Shown here: positions 8,695 through 17,238 of the stretch, in pieces
Layout of the letters: each line of letters opens with the position of its first letter
Position numbering within the stretch: the stretch's first letter is position 1
Assembly (NCBI RefSeq): GCF_001258055.1
Contig: NZ_CVRM01000031.1
Coordinates: forward strand, 248,001 to 312,000
DNA length: 64,000 nucleotides
Reading direction: 5' to 3'
DNA from: Phaeobacter italicus
GTDB taxonomy: Bacteria; Pseudomonadota; Alphaproteobacteria; Rhodobacterales; Rhodobacteraceae
Notes under the pieces: model-generated
Database searches by the model: none
The model's input: the letters and a program-made list of their open reading frames with translations, nothing else
Told to the model about the DNA's origin: nothing
Translations under genes and position numbers: made by a program

Positions 8695-9492
8695 ATGCCA
8701 CATCCCCTCATTACCCAAGACCACATCGACCAATTTCAGCGCGATGGTGTGACCCTGATCCGTGGGCTTTTTGCCGATCAGGTTCAGCTGCTGCGCGATG
8801 GCGTTGAGGCCAATATGGCTGAACCAGGCCCCTATGCGTCAAACAACGAAAAGAAGGGGCAGACCGGCCGGTTCTTTGATGATTATTGCAACTGGAACCG
8901 CATTTCGCAGTTTGAACAGGCCATCAACGACTCGCCCGTGGCCGAGGTTGCGGCTGATTTGATGCAGTCAAAGCGCGTGCAGATGTTCCATGATCATGTC
9001 CTGGTCAAAGAGCCGGGAACCTCTATGCCTACGCCGTGGCACCAGGATGGACCCTATTATTTCGTCGAAGGGCAGCAGACCATCAGCTTCTGGTCGCCAC
9101 TGGATCAGGTGAAAGAGGCATCGCTGCGCTGCGTGGCGGGTTCGCACCTTTGGGAAAAGGAAGTCCTGCCGACCCGCTGGGTGTCGGAGGAAGGGTTCTT
9201 TCCGGATGAGGGGCAATACATGCCCGTTCCGGATCCGGACGCAGAGGGTATGACGGTTCTGGAATGGGAGATGGAGCCCGGTGATGCGGTCGCTTTCAAC
9301 TACCGGACGCTTCATGGTGCGCGTGGCAACACGAGTGACACGCGCCGCCGCGCCTTTTCGTTGCGCCTGGTAGGAGACGATGCACGATATATCGAGCGTC
9401 CGGGCCGCACCTCTCCGCCCTATCCGGGCCATGACATGACACCGGGCCAGGTTCTGCGCGAAGACTGGTTCCCGGTCCTGCTGCAGCGGTGA
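8695..9492 (+). CDS. phytanoyl-CoA dioxygenase (PhyH) family protein
   Basis: The ATG at 8695 follows a CAAGGA ribosome-binding site and yields 265 residues. The double-stranded beta-helix iron site is visible: His116 and Asp118 in PWHQDGP, and His208 in FNYRTLHGA, with an arginine pair near 219-225 (RRRAFSLR) that would bind 2-oxoglutarate. It is therefore expected to be a Fe(II)/2-oxoglutarate oxygenase hydroxylating a small molecule; the family is broad (phytanoyl-CoA, ectoine, phosphonates, natural products). The divergent LysR gene is the probable regulator. No associated pathway genes sit next to it, so the substrate is open. Confidence 0.88.
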   Translation: MPHPLITQDHIDQFQRDGVTLIRGLFADQVQLLRDGVEANMAEPGPYASNNEKKGQTGRFFDDYCNWNRISQFEQAINDSPVAEVAADLMQSKRVQMFHDHVLVKEPGTSMPTPWHQDGPYYFVEGQQTISFWSPLDQVKEASLRCVAGSHLWEKEVLPTRWVSEEGFFPDEGQYMPVPDPDAEGMTVLEWEMEPGDAVAFNYRTLHGARGNTSDTRRRAFSLRLVGDDARYIERPGRTSPPYPGHDMTPGQVLREDWFPVLLQR

Positions 9493-9500
9493 TCTAACTC

Positions 9501-9528
9501 GGTCTGAGCGGCTCTTGCGGCTCAGACC
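9501..9528. terminator. perfect 9-bp inverted repeat between convergent genes
   Basis: GGTCTGAGC (9501-9509) and GCTCAGACC (9520-9528) are exact inverted repeats in the short gap between the dioxygenase and the convergent GT2-like gene. This fits a bidirectional terminator, although neither side has a strong T-run. Confidence 0.45.
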
Positions 9529-9540
9529 CAGCCCGCTGGG

Positions 9541-10410
9541 TCAGAACCACTGGCCCGGTTCTATCAGACCAAGATCCAGAAGTTGCCGCGCCTGCCAGTC
9601 AAATGGGGTGGAGTTGTGCCAGTAGAAGCTGTCGATCTCGAAGGCCGAGCCCGGGTTGCGTTTCAGAGCCTTGGCAGTTCTGAAAGAGCAGACAGCAGCT
9701 GTCAGATTGTGATGCCAGGGACAGGCGTAGGTGTTGTATTCCGGTTCGTTGAAACGGTGATCCTCAAGCAGCCGCAGGCCGGGGCGGGCCCTGAATAGCG
9801 AGATGCGGTCAATCTTGCGACTGACCTTCGGGATATGCTCTTCGTAGCGCCAGCGCACACCCCCGAAGAAATCCAATTGCCGCTCTAGCGGGTGCCCGGT
9901 TTCCGGATCGAGCCGTGCCTGCGCGTAGTACCCCGATTTATCAAGATGCGCGTCCTCCAGGGACACTCCGTTCGGGTGGGCCTCTAAATTCGCTGCGTAT
10001 AGGTCGATTACGTAGGTCAGCATTGCCGCACGGCGCTCTTCGGCGTGGAACGTCAGCATTTCGCCGACACTGCGGGTCTCGCTGAAGGGGTAGAACAAAT
10101 ATTCGGCGTTGTAGCAGTAGTAGAGCCAACATCCGGGTGCCGCGACATCGATCACCCGATTGATCGCATCGAATACCGCTTCGCGCCTGCTGCAATCAAA
10201 CGGTACACGATGGATCCGACTTTCGACGTCATAAGGCAGATCAAAGGCATCAGGCACAAAGGCGACGACCTCGGCAAAACCACAATCGAGATGGTGGCGC
10301 AGTGTTGTGGTCATCTCCACCCGGTCTTCGATGAAGATCATGGCAACAGGCCCGGATGCCAAGATCTCGGTTCCCTGACTTAAGAACTCTCCGAGTGAGG
10401 AATGCATCAT
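9541..10410 (-). CDS. uncharacterised glycosyltransferase family 2-like protein
   Basis: From the ATG at 10410 this is 289 residues; the frame stays open 25 codons further to 10485, but that part overlaps the miaB leader and has no convincing ribosome-binding site. The N-terminal part (GPVAMIFIEDRVEMTTTLRH, then a CGFAEVVAFVPD strand) resembles the opening of GT2-like proteins in which a strand is followed by a helix of the xxHLxxG type. Later segments are rich in Trp, His and Tyr (CWLYYCYNAEYLFYPF, ACPWHHNLTA). There is no signal peptide or membrane segment. I infer a cytoplasmic GT-A-like protein without proof of activity. It is divergent from miaB. Confidence 0.6.
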   Translation of the reverse strand: MMHSSLGEFLSQGTEILASGPVAMIFIEDRVEMTTTLRHHLDCGFAEVVAFVPDAFDLPYDVESRIHRVPFDCSRREAVFDAINRVIDVAAPGCWLYYCYNAEYLFYPFSETRSVGEMLTFHAEERRAAMLTYVIDLYAANLEAHPNGVSLEDAHLDKSGYYAQARLDPETGHPLERQLDFFGGVRWRYEEHIPKVSRKIDRISLFRARPGLRLLEDHRFNEPEYNTYACPWHHNLTAAVCSFRTAKALKRNPGSAFEIDSFYWHNSTPFDWQARQLLDLGLIEPGQWF

Positions 10411-10553
10411 CTGCGACTGCCCATTTTTGAGTGCCAGCTTCCGTGTCTGGCGATTGCTGTTAAATTCGGGTAATCGGGCTGGCATTGCAAGCAGAGCCGT
10501 TTCCGGCTATGCCACGCCGCTGTTGCGACCCCTCCGGTGAAAAGGTTGTCCCC

Positions 10554-11876
10554 ATGAGCGCTCCGAAGAAGCTGTTTATCAAGACCTATGGCTGTCAGAT
10601 GAATGTCTATGACAGTGAACGCATGGCCGAAGCGCTGGGCGGTGAAGGTTACGTTGAAACCAAATCGCCCGACGATGCGGACATGATCCTTCTGAACACA
10701 TGTCATATCCGGGAGAAGGCAGCGGAGAAGGTCTATTCCGAGCTGGGCCGCTTCAAGGGGCTGAAGGCCGACAAGCCGGACCTCAAGATCGGTGTTGCGG
10801 GCTGTGTTGCCCAGGCCGAGGGGGAAGAGATCATGCGCCGCCAGCCGCTGGTCGATCTGGTTGTTGGCCCGCAAAGCTATCACCGCCTGCCGGAGATGGA
10901 AGCCAAGGCACGAACCGGGGAAAAGGTCCTGGACACCGATTTCCCCGAAGAAGACAAGTTCGAGAAGCTGAAAAACCGCCCCAAGGCGAAGCGCGGCCCG
11001 ACCGCGTTCCTGACCGTGCAGGAAGGCTGCGACAAGTTCTGCGCTTTCTGCGTGGTGCCTTATACACGCGGTGCCGAGGTTTCCCGCCCCGCAGACCGTA
11101 TCCTGCGTGAAGCCCGTGACCTGGTGGAGCGCGGCGTGCGCGAAATCACCCTGTTGGGGCAGAACGTGAACGCCTACCACGGCGCCGGTCCGAACGGTGA
11201 CATGACCCTGGCGCAATTGATCTGGGAGCTGGACAAGGTTGACGGATTGGAGCGTATTCGTTTCACCACCTCGCACCCCAACGACATGCAGGACGACCTG
11301 ATCGAGGCGCATGGCACCTGCGCCAAGCTGATGCCCTATCTGCACCTGCCGGTGCAGGCGGGGTCTGACAAGATCCTCAAACGGATGAACCGCGCGCACA
11401 CGGCGGAAAGCTATATCCGCCTGATCGAGCGTATCCGTGCCGCGCGTCCCGATATCCTGATCTCGGGGGACTTCATCGTTGGCTTCCCGGAAGAGACCGA
11501 AGAGGACTTCCAGGCCACAATGGACCTGGTGGAAGAGGTTAAGTACGGCACCGCCTATTCCTTCAAATACTCAACCCGCCCCGGCACACCGGCTGCAGAG
11601 CGCGCGCAGGTTGATCCTGCGGCGGCGGATGACCGTCTGCAGCGGCTGCAGGCTTTGCTGACCCAACAGCAGCGTGAAGTTCAGGACAGCATGGTCGGCC
11701 GCGAAGTTGGCGTTTTGTTTGAAAAAGCTGGCCGCCTGCCTGGTCAGATGGTCGGCAAGTCCGACTATCTCCACGCCGTTCACGTTGCGGATTGTGATCG
11801 CAACATCGGTGATCTGGCGCGTGTACGTATTGTCTCCTCTGGGCCAAACTCTCTCGCAGGTGAACTGATCGGCTGA
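10554..11876 (+). CDS. miaB: tRNA-2-methylthio-N6-dimethylallyladenosine synthase MiaB
   Basis: The ATG at 10554 gives 440 residues, the normal size. The N-terminal UPF0004 domain carries the auxiliary-cluster cysteines Cys14 (TYGCQMN), Cys50 (NTCHIREKA) and Cys84 (AGCVAQ). The radical-SAM cluster is Cys159-X3-Cys163-X2-Cys166, followed by [14 protein letters not shown] domain closes the chain. MiaB methylthiolates i6A37 in tRNAs reading UNN codons. It heads the conserved alphaproteobacterial run toward phoH, ybeY, corC and lnt, here interrupted by two small envelope-protein genes. Confidence 0.97.
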   Translation: MSAPKKLFIKTYGCQMNVYDSERMAEALGGEGYVETKSPDDADMILLNTCHIREKAAEKVYSELGRFKGLKADKPDLKIGVAGCVAQAEGEEIMRRQPLVDLVVGPQSYHRLPEMEAKARTGEKVLDTDFPEEDKFEKLKNRPKAKRGPTAFLTVQEGCDKFCAFCVVPYTRGAEVSRPADRILREARDLVERGVREITLLGQNVNAYHGAGPNGDMTLAQLIWELDKVDGLERIRFTTSHPNDMQDDLIEAHGTCAKLMPYLHLPVQAGSDKILKRMNRAHTAESYIRLIERIRAARPDILISGDFIVGFPEETEEDFQATMDLVEEVKYGTAYSFKYSTRPGTPAAERAQVDPAAADDRLQRLQALLTQQQREVQDSMVGREVGVLFEKAGRLPGQMVGKSDYLHAVHVADCDRNIGDLARVRIVSSGPNSLAGELIG

Positions 11877-12080
11877 TCTGCGCCGTTGCTGTCATGCCAG
11901 ACTGGCGCGGCTCTCCTGTGGGATCCGCGTTTCAGTCGGCTGCAAATCTGGGCCGCGGTTAAGCATTTGATTGCAATTGCAGGCCCATACCTGCGATTAT
12001 TGCTCAAAATCGGAGCTTTACGCCGGGGTTGCCCCGGCCACGATGGGCTCTGCAGATCGGCGAGGGGAGCAGGTTTTTCG

Positions 12081-12638
12081 ATGTTGAATGTTAAGCGTGT
12101 CATCGGTGGTGCGGCAATCGCGGCCACGATGTGTGCGGGTGGTGTCGCCTCGGCGCAGGACGGGGGCTTTGGTGGTCCGGGCCAGCGATATGTGCCGACG
12201 ATCTGGGTTGACCCTGATGGCTGTGAGCATTGGGTGATGGACGACGGAGCCGAAGGGTTCATGACCCCTCATGTGACCCGTGATGGCAAACCGGTCTGCC
12301 GTCGTGGCAACATCTGCGGCGTAATGCCAAGCGATCAGTTTTTTGCCACCAACAAGCACCGCATCAGCGCAGCAGGACAAAAACGCCTGCAGGAGTTCTT
12401 TCAGTCCGCCAACGCCAGCGCATTCATCATCACCGGGCATACCGACAGTCGTGCGTCTGATGAATACAACATGCGCCTGTCACAGCGTCGCGCCAATGCA
12501 GTGGCAGAGGTCGGCGAATCCGTCGGTGCCCGGATCCTAGAGGCGCGGGGCTACGGCGAGCGCGACCCGCGTGTGCCAAACGACTCTGCATCCAACATGG
12601 CGCAAAACCGCCGTGTCGAAATCATCTGCCTGCGCTGA
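12081..12638 (+). CDS. OmpA-family periplasmic/outer-membrane protein with an IWVDP module
   Basis: The ATG at 12081 gives 185 residues beginning with a good signal peptide (MLNVKRVIGGAAIAATMCAG, cleavage after Ala25). Residues 41-73 form a compact module IWVDPDGCEHWVMDDGAEGF with a later KPVC, repeated in the lipoprotein encoded just downstream. Residues about 85-185 are an OmpA C-terminal peptidoglycan-binding domain: TGHTDSRASDEYNMRLSQRR and the closing AQNRRVEI. The role is probably to link the envelope to peptidoglycan. It lies between miaB and phoH and is 11 bp from the lipoprotein gene, so the pair is co-transcribed. Two cysteines in the module (Cys48, Cys73) could form a disulphide. 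Confidence 0.85.
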   Translation: MLNVKRVIGGAAIAATMCAGGVASAQDGGFGGPGQRYVPTIWVDPDGCEHWVMDDGAEGFMTPHVTRDGKPVCRRGNICGVMPSDQFFATNKHRISAAGQKRLQEFFQSANASAFIITGHTDSRASDEYNMRLSQRRANAVAEVGESVGARILEARGYGERDPRVPNDSASNMAQNRRVEIICLR

Positions 12639-12649
12639 GGGATCTGATC

Positions 12650-12946
12650 ATGAAATTGGCCAAAACACTTCTGGTGCTGTCGGTGGCAGCTGGTCTTGGG
12701 GCTTGCGGGGAGAAGGTTGACAAAACGGTTGACCGAGGCTTTGACAGCAAGGACCTGTCGCAATTGAAAGCAGGCATCTGGGTTGATCCAACAGGATGCG
12801 ATCACTGGATTATTGACGATGGTGTCGAGGGCTACCTGTCACAGCGCCTGGGGCCTGATGGTCGTCCGGTCTGTTCTGGGGTGGCGCCTCCGAATACGGC
12901 TGTTGGACCGTTCAAGTCGGGTTCCAGTTTTGAAGATGTGATCTGA
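12650..12946 (+). CDS. small lipoprotein sharing the IWVDP module
   Basis: A 98-residue lipoprotein: the signal sequence ends in the lipobox LGAC (Cys19), followed by Gly-Glu, which suggests outer-membrane sorting. Residues 43-75 (IWVDPTGCDHWIIDDGVEGY and RPVC) match the module in the preceding OmpA-like protein, including both cysteines (Cys50, Cys75). The rest is a short linker and a Gly/Ser-rich tail. No catalytic motif is visible. The shared module and 11-bp spacing suggest a partner or paralogue of the OmpA-like protein, derived by partial duplication. Confidence 0.8.
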   Translation: MKLAKTLLVLSVAAGLGACGEKVDKTVDRGFDSKDLSQLKAGIWVDPTGCDHWIIDDGVEGYLSQRLGPDGRPVCSGVAPPNTAVGPFKSGSSFEDVI

Positions 12947-13099
12947 CGCTCGGTGTCAAACACTGCATGAAGAGTGGACAGGCCGCCCGCAAATGGGCGG
13001 CCTATTTGTTTCAGTCGCGTGAAATTGCGCGGCTCGTGCTTGCGCCTGCGCTGCGGGAAAGGCACACTGAAACTGCAACGTCAAAGACAGGAGACGGGA

Positions 13100-14107
13100 T
13101 TGGCCATTGGCACTTTGACCCCTTCGCAAGAGCAGGGCAGCTCACATGAGGCACTGCTTGAATTCCCTGACAATCGGCTGCTGATCGATCTTTGTGGAGA
13201 ATATGATCGCAACCTCGCCTCGATCGAGCAGGCGCTGGGGGTCCAGATCGTCCGACGTGGCAATCAATTGTCTGTTTTGGGAGAAGATGGCGCGCGGGAA
13301 CAGGCCGCAGCGGTGCTCGCCGCGCTTTATGATCGACTGGAAACAGGTCGCAGCGTAGAGGCGGGGGATATCGACCGCGAATTGCGAATGGGACAGGAAG
13401 AACCGGCTGAACCCGGCAGTCAGCTGGAGATGTTCCGCGGTGGCAAGGTCGAGATCAAGACCCGCAAGAAATTGGTCGAGCCGCGCACCGACGCCCAGAA
13501 AGCCTATGTGCAGTCGCTGTTCGAACACGAACTGGCCTTTGGTATCGGCCCGGCGGGCACCGGGAAAACCTATCTTGCCGTTGCGGTCGGGGTGAGCATG
13601 TTCATCACTGGCCACGTCGACAAGATCATCCTGTCCCGCCCGGCTGTCGAAGCTGGCGAAAAACTCGGCTATCTGCCCGGCGACATGAAGGACAAGGTCG
13701 ATCCTTATATGCAGCCCCTCTATGATGCGTTGAACGATTTCCTGCCGGGAAAACAGCTCGCGAAGCTGCTTGAGGAAAAACAGATCGAGATTGCGCCGCT
13801 TGCCTTTATGCGGGGACGTACTCTCTCTAATGCGTTTGTCGTGCTGGACGAGGCGCAAAATGCCACGACCATGCAGATGAAGATGTTCCTGACCCGTCTG
13901 GGTGAGGGTTCACGCATGGTGATCACAGGCGACCGTAGCCAGGTCGATCTGCCACGTGGGGTGTCTTCGGGCCTTGCGGATGCAGAGCGCCTTTTGAAAT
14001 CTATCCCCAAAATCAGCTTTAACTACTTCACGGCCCGCGACGTTGTGCGCCACCCGCTTGTGGCGGCCATCATCGAGGCCTATGAGGCGGATGAAAAACC
14101 TGCCTGA
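13100..14107 (+). CDS. phoH: PhoH-family P-loop ATPase (PhoH/YbeZ)
   Basis: I place the start at TTG 13100, seven bases after an AGGAGA ribosome-binding site, giving 335 residues; a GTG 42 codons upstream would add a non-homologous basic leader. Walker A is GPAGTGKT at about 150-157 and Walker B is VVLDEAQ at about 247-253, with TGDRSQVDLP beyond. This is the YbeZ-type PhoH, a cytoplasmic ATPase working with the endoribonuclease YbeY in rRNA processing and ribosome quality control. Order phoH-ybeY-corC-lnt is conserved; ybeY starts 82 bp downstream. Confidence 0.94.
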   Translation: MAIGTLTPSQEQGSSHEALLEFPDNRLLIDLCGEYDRNLASIEQALGVQIVRRGNQLSVLGEDGAREQAAAVLAALYDRLETGRSVEAGDIDRELRMGQEEPAEPGSQLEMFRGGKVEIKTRKKLVEPRTDAQKAYVQSLFEHELAFGIGPAGTGKTYLAVAVGVSMFITGHVDKIILSRPAVEAGEKLGYLPGDMKDKVDPYMQPLYDALNDFLPGKQLAKLLEEKQIEIAPLAFMRGRTLSNAFVVLDEAQNATTMQMKMFLTRLGEGSRMVITGDRSQVDLPRGVSSGLADAERLLKSIPKISFNYFTARDVVRHPLVAAIIEAYEADEKPA

Positions 14108-14189
14108 CACCCAGGGCAAAACACGAAATTGCAATTGATCCGGGGCGCGCTTGCTTGGCAAGGCGCGCCTTGGTTCGGAAAAGGCGGCT

Positions 14190-14720
14190 ATGGGCCTCGA
14201 CATTTCTATCGAAGAAGATCGCTGGCTAGAGACGGATCTGGAGCCTCTAGTCATCGAGGCAACCGAGGCCGTGCTGTCCCATTTCCGACTTGACCCCGAG
14301 GCGTGCGAAATTTCGGTGCTGGCCTGTGATGACGCTCGGATCGCCGTCTTGAACGAGGATTTCCGCCAAAAGGCCAAGCCGACCAATGTGCTCAGCTGGC
14401 CTGCCGAAGAGCTCGCGGCAGAGGAGCCGGGTGGCACACCTATGGCTCCGGAGGCTGATTTTACGGGTGAAATTCCCTTGGGCGATATTGCGATTGCCTA
14501 TGAAACCTGCGCGCGTGAAGCGCAGGAGGCGGGCAAACCGCTGGCCGACCACCTGCGCCATTTGATCGTTCACGGATTGTTGCATCTTCTCGGCTATGAT
14601 CACATTCGTGACCCTGATGCCACTTTGATGGAAGGTCTTGAGGTCGAGATACTTGGCAAAATGGGTATCGATGACCCATATACTGTAGAGGACAGCCCGA
14701 ATTACGGGCGTATCGGATAG
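14190..14720 (+). CDS. ybeY: endoribonuclease YbeY
   Basis: The ATG at 14190 follows an AAGG site and gives 176 residues. The zinc site [11 protein letters not shown] supplies His128, His132 and His138, the family signature. Upstream, the [10 protein letters not shown] and TNVLSWP segments (about 50-71) form the conserved core. YbeY is a single-strand-specific metal endoribonuclease needed for 16S rRNA 3'-end maturation. It ends 5 bp before corC, so phoH-ybeY-corC-lnt is one transcription unit. An acidic insertion around residues 74-92 is longer than in E. coli YbeY. Confidence 0.95.
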   Translation: MGLDISIEEDRWLETDLEPLVIEATEAVLSHFRLDPEACEISVLACDDARIAVLNEDFRQKAKPTNVLSWPAEELAAEEPGGTPMAPEADFTGEIPLGDIAIAYETCAREAQEAGKPLADHLRHLIVHGLLHLLGYDHIRDPDATLMEGLEVEILGKMGIDDPYTVEDSPNYGRIG

Positions 14721-14725
14721 GAAAG

Positions 14726-15622
14726 ATGGGCGACATAGACGGCAGTTCTAACGCAGCGCATGGCGCGCTGGAGAACGGGAGCAGCGCTGGCGATAGTGCG
14801 GTTGCGGCTCAATCAACAGGGCTTTTGGGGCGTATTTTCGGCTCTTTTGGCTCCGCAGACTCTGAGGAAGAAGTGGCCGTGGTCCCGGATGCCAACGGTA
14901 CAGCGCAACCTCATGGCATGATCAATCTGCGTCGTCTGCGTGTCGAGGATGTGGCCATCCCGGCGGCGGAAATCGTGGCGGTGTCTGCCTCAACCCCCAA
15001 AGATGAGCTGGTGCAGATCTTCCGGGAAAGCGGCTTTACGCGCATTCCCGTTTATGAGGGCACGCTGGACACGCCAATTGGTTTCGTCCACCTCAAGGAC
15101 TTTGCGCTGATGCATGGCTTCAACTGCGAAGAGTCCGATTTCTCGCTACAGGGGATGGTGCGGCCGCTTTTGTTTGTGCCCCCATCCATGACGATTGGCG
15201 TTCTGCTGACCAAAATGCAGGCGGAACGGCGCCATATGGCGCTGGTCATTGACGAATACGGCGGTGTGGATGGCCTTTTGACCATTGAGGATCTGATTGA
15301 ACAGGTCGTCGGTGAGATCGAGGATGAACACGATGCGGGCGAAGACCAGATGTGGTTTCGCGAAAAAGAGGGGTGCTATATCGCCCAGGCCCGCGCCCCT
15401 CTGGAAGAGTTTGAAACAGAAATCGGCCGGTCGCTGACCAATCACGATGATGTGGATGGAGAGGAAATCGACTCGCTCGGCGGGTTGGTGTTCATGCTGT
15501 CTGGTCGTGTTCCTGTGCGGGGTGAGGTGATCCAGCACCCCGATGGCCCAGAGTTCGAAGTGATGGACGCCGACCCACGCCGGATCAAACGGTTGCGGGT
15601 GCGTCTCCCCGGCCAGAGTTGA
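14726..15622 (+). CDS. CBS-domain CorC/HlyC-family protein
   Basis: A 298-residue soluble protein without the DUF21 membrane domain. After a low-complexity leader (1-60) come two CBS domains (about 75-205; GFTRIPVYEG and HMALVIDEYGGVDG are diagnostic) and the CorC_HlyC domain (about 215-298). Members are implicated in Mg/Co efflux regulation or envelope maintenance; the name hemolysin is historical. Coupling to lnt is tight: the TGA stop and the lnt ATG share one base. Function in this cluster is likely linked to Lnt or ribosome maturation, but this is not established. Confidence 0.9.
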   Translation: MGDIDGSSNAAHGALENGSSAGDSAVAAQSTGLLGRIFGSFGSADSEEEVAVVPDANGTAQPHGMINLRRLRVEDVAIPAAEIVAVSASTPKDELVQIFRESGFTRIPVYEGTLDTPIGFVHLKDFALMHGFNCEESDFSLQGMVRPLLFVPPSMTIGVLLTKMQAERRHMALVIDEYGGVDGLLTIEDLIEQVVGEIEDEHDAGEDQMWFREKEGCYIAQARAPLEEFETEIGRSLTNHDDVDGEEIDSLGGLVFMLSGRVPVRGEVIQHPDGPEFEVMDADPRRIKRLRVRLPGQS

Positions 15623-17118
15623 TGGCAAAGGCCCTCCGCCTTGCCGATCGGGGCGGGGCCGCTGCCCGATTAATCGGCGCCTGTACATCGGGCGCCGCAC
15701 TGGCGCTTGCGCTTGCGCCCTTCCATTTCATTTGGCTTGTGCCGCTTTGCCTTGGCTTGATCGGCAGGCAGGCATTGTCGTTTGAGGGGTGGAAACAAGG
15801 GGCTTTCTACGGCTGGCTCTTGGGGACATCCTATTTCGCTGTCGCGATGGTGTGGATCTACGAACCGTTTCAGATTGATGCGGAACGTTACGCCTGGATG
15901 GCACCTTTTGCGGTTGTCGGGCTGGCGGCTGGTTTGGCGTTGTTTTGGGCCGCTGCCTTTGCCGCCGCCACCAAATGGGGCAGGGGGGCTGCGCGGATCC
16001 TTGTTCTGATTGCGACCCTGTCGCTGGCGGAGTTTGGGCGTGCCTATCTGCTGACGGGGCTGCCATGGGCGGCGTTTGCGCAGTTCTGGATTGATACACC
16101 AGTTGCGCAGATGTTGCCGTTGATCGGTCCTCAAGGGGTCGCAGTGTTGTCCCTGATAGCGTTTCTTCCTTTGGGGCTTTTTTCCTTGCGTCCGGTTTGG
16201 GCGGTGCTGCCACTGGCCGCAACGGCACTTTGTGTCGCGCTGGTTCCGTCGCCTCCGGCTGTGGAAATGACAGACAAGATCATCCGTTTGGTGCAGCCCA
16301 ATGCCCCGCAGGATGAAAAATGGCACCCTGATCTGCGTTGGTCATTTGTGCAGCGCCAGGTCGAATACACAAGCGCGCCCGGTGATGTTGATCTTATTGT
16401 TTGGCCCGAAACGGCTGTGCCGCTGATGCTGCATTACGCGGAAGATGTGCTGACCCAGATCTCTGCGGCCGCGGGCCAGACGCCGCTATTCCTTGGCATC
16501 CAGCGCCGTGAGGCGGGTCAGTATTTCAACTCGGCCATTTTGCTGGAAGAGGGGGGCGCGCCAAGCAAGATCTATGACAAGGCGCATCTGGTGCCATTTG
16601 GAGAGTATGTCCCTGCCGGAAATCTGATGGCGCGGTTTGGCATTCACGGCTTTGCCTCGCAGGCAGGGGCGGGTTATGCAGCCGGGCCGGGGCCGCAGGT
16701 GATTGATCTACCGATCGGCAAGGCGTTGCCCCTGATCTGCTATGAAGCCGTGTTCCCGCAGGATGTAAACGCCGCGCCGGAAAGAGCGGATGTCCTGATC
16801 CAGATCACCAACGACGCATGGTTCGGGACATATTCTGGCCCCTTTCAGCATCTCGTACAGGCCCGGATGCGGGCGCTTGAGCAGGGGTTGCCTATGGTTC
16901 GGGTCGCCAATACCGGGATTTCCGCGATGATTGATCCCTACGGTCGGATCGTTGATTCCCTGCCTCTTGGCGTGGCTGGGTATATTGATGTGGCCCTTCC
17001 AGCACCGCTGGCCCCCACGCTCTATGCGCGTACAGGCGATATCTGGGTGTTTCTCTTCTGCATTGTTCTATGTGTGGGGGGGATGGCTTTTTCGCAGAGT
17101 ATTGCACGCAGGTCATAG
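15622..17118 (+). CDS. lnt: apolipoprotein N-acyltransferase
   Basis: I use the ATG at 15622, overlapping the corC stop; a TTG one codon earlier is possible. The 498 residues comprise about seven hydrophobic segments (about 20-205) followed by a periplasmic nitrilase domain with Glu263 (WPETAVP), Lys320 (DKAHLVPFGEYVP) and Cys373 (CYEAVFP), the complete triad. A final membrane helix closes the protein. Lnt transfers the third acyl chain to the N-terminal cysteine of lipoproteins, such as the one encoded at 12650-12946. It is last in the phoH operon; the riboswitch and metK follow. Confidence 0.96.
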   Translation: MAKALRLADRGGAAARLIGACTSGAALALALAPFHFIWLVPLCLGLIGRQALSFEGWKQGAFYGWLLGTSYFAVAMVWIYEPFQIDAERYAWMAPFAVVGLAAGLALFWAAAFAAATKWGRGAARILVLIATLSLAEFGRAYLLTGLPWAAFAQFWIDTPVAQMLPLIGPQGVAVLSLIAFLPLGLFSLRPVWAVLPLAATALCVALVPSPPAVEMTDKIIRLVQPNAPQDEKWHPDLRWSFVQRQVEYTSAPGDVDLIVWPETAVPLMLHYAEDVLTQISAAAGQTPLFLGIQRREAGQYFNSAILLEEGGAPSKIYDKAHLVPFGEYVPAGNLMARFGIHGFASQAGAGYAAGPGPQVIDLPIGKALPLICYEAVFPQDVNAAPERADVLIQITNDAWFGTYSGPFQHLVQARMRALEQGLPMVRVANTGISAMIDPYGRIVDSLPLGVAGYIDVALPAPLAPTLYARTGDIWVFLFCIVLCVGGMAFSQSIARRS

Positions 17119-17182
17119 CTCGTTAAGCATAGCGGATTATAGATTGACGAGTCCTGCCGGTCCGCGTAGTGCGGTCCGATTA

Positions 17183-17230
17183 CTGCCACAACGGCTTCCT
17201 GGCGTGGCAGGCTGAACCCCCAACGGAGCA
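17183..17230 (+). promoter_or_regulatory. SAM/SAH riboswitch upstream of metK
   Basis: CTGCCAC (17183-17189) pairs with GTGGCAG (17204-17210) around the conserved loop AACGGCTTCCTGGC, and GGAGCA follows at 17225-17230. This matches the SAM/SAH aptamer pattern known from Rhodobacterales metK leaders, in which the loop forms a pseudoknot with the 3' purine-rich strand. Here that strand is also the metK ribosome-binding site, nine bases before the ATG, so ligand binding would block translation initiation. Confidence 0.93.
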
Positions 17231-17238
17231 CCACTTTC

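Noticed and set aside
10407-11399. A 330-codon minus-strand open frame opposite miaB
   Set aside because: miaB is certain from its cysteines; the antisense frame has no supportable start or domain.
12974-13099. A GTG start 42 codons upstream for phoH
   Set aside because: The extra residues are basic and non-homologous, while TTG 13100 has a well-spaced AGGAGA.
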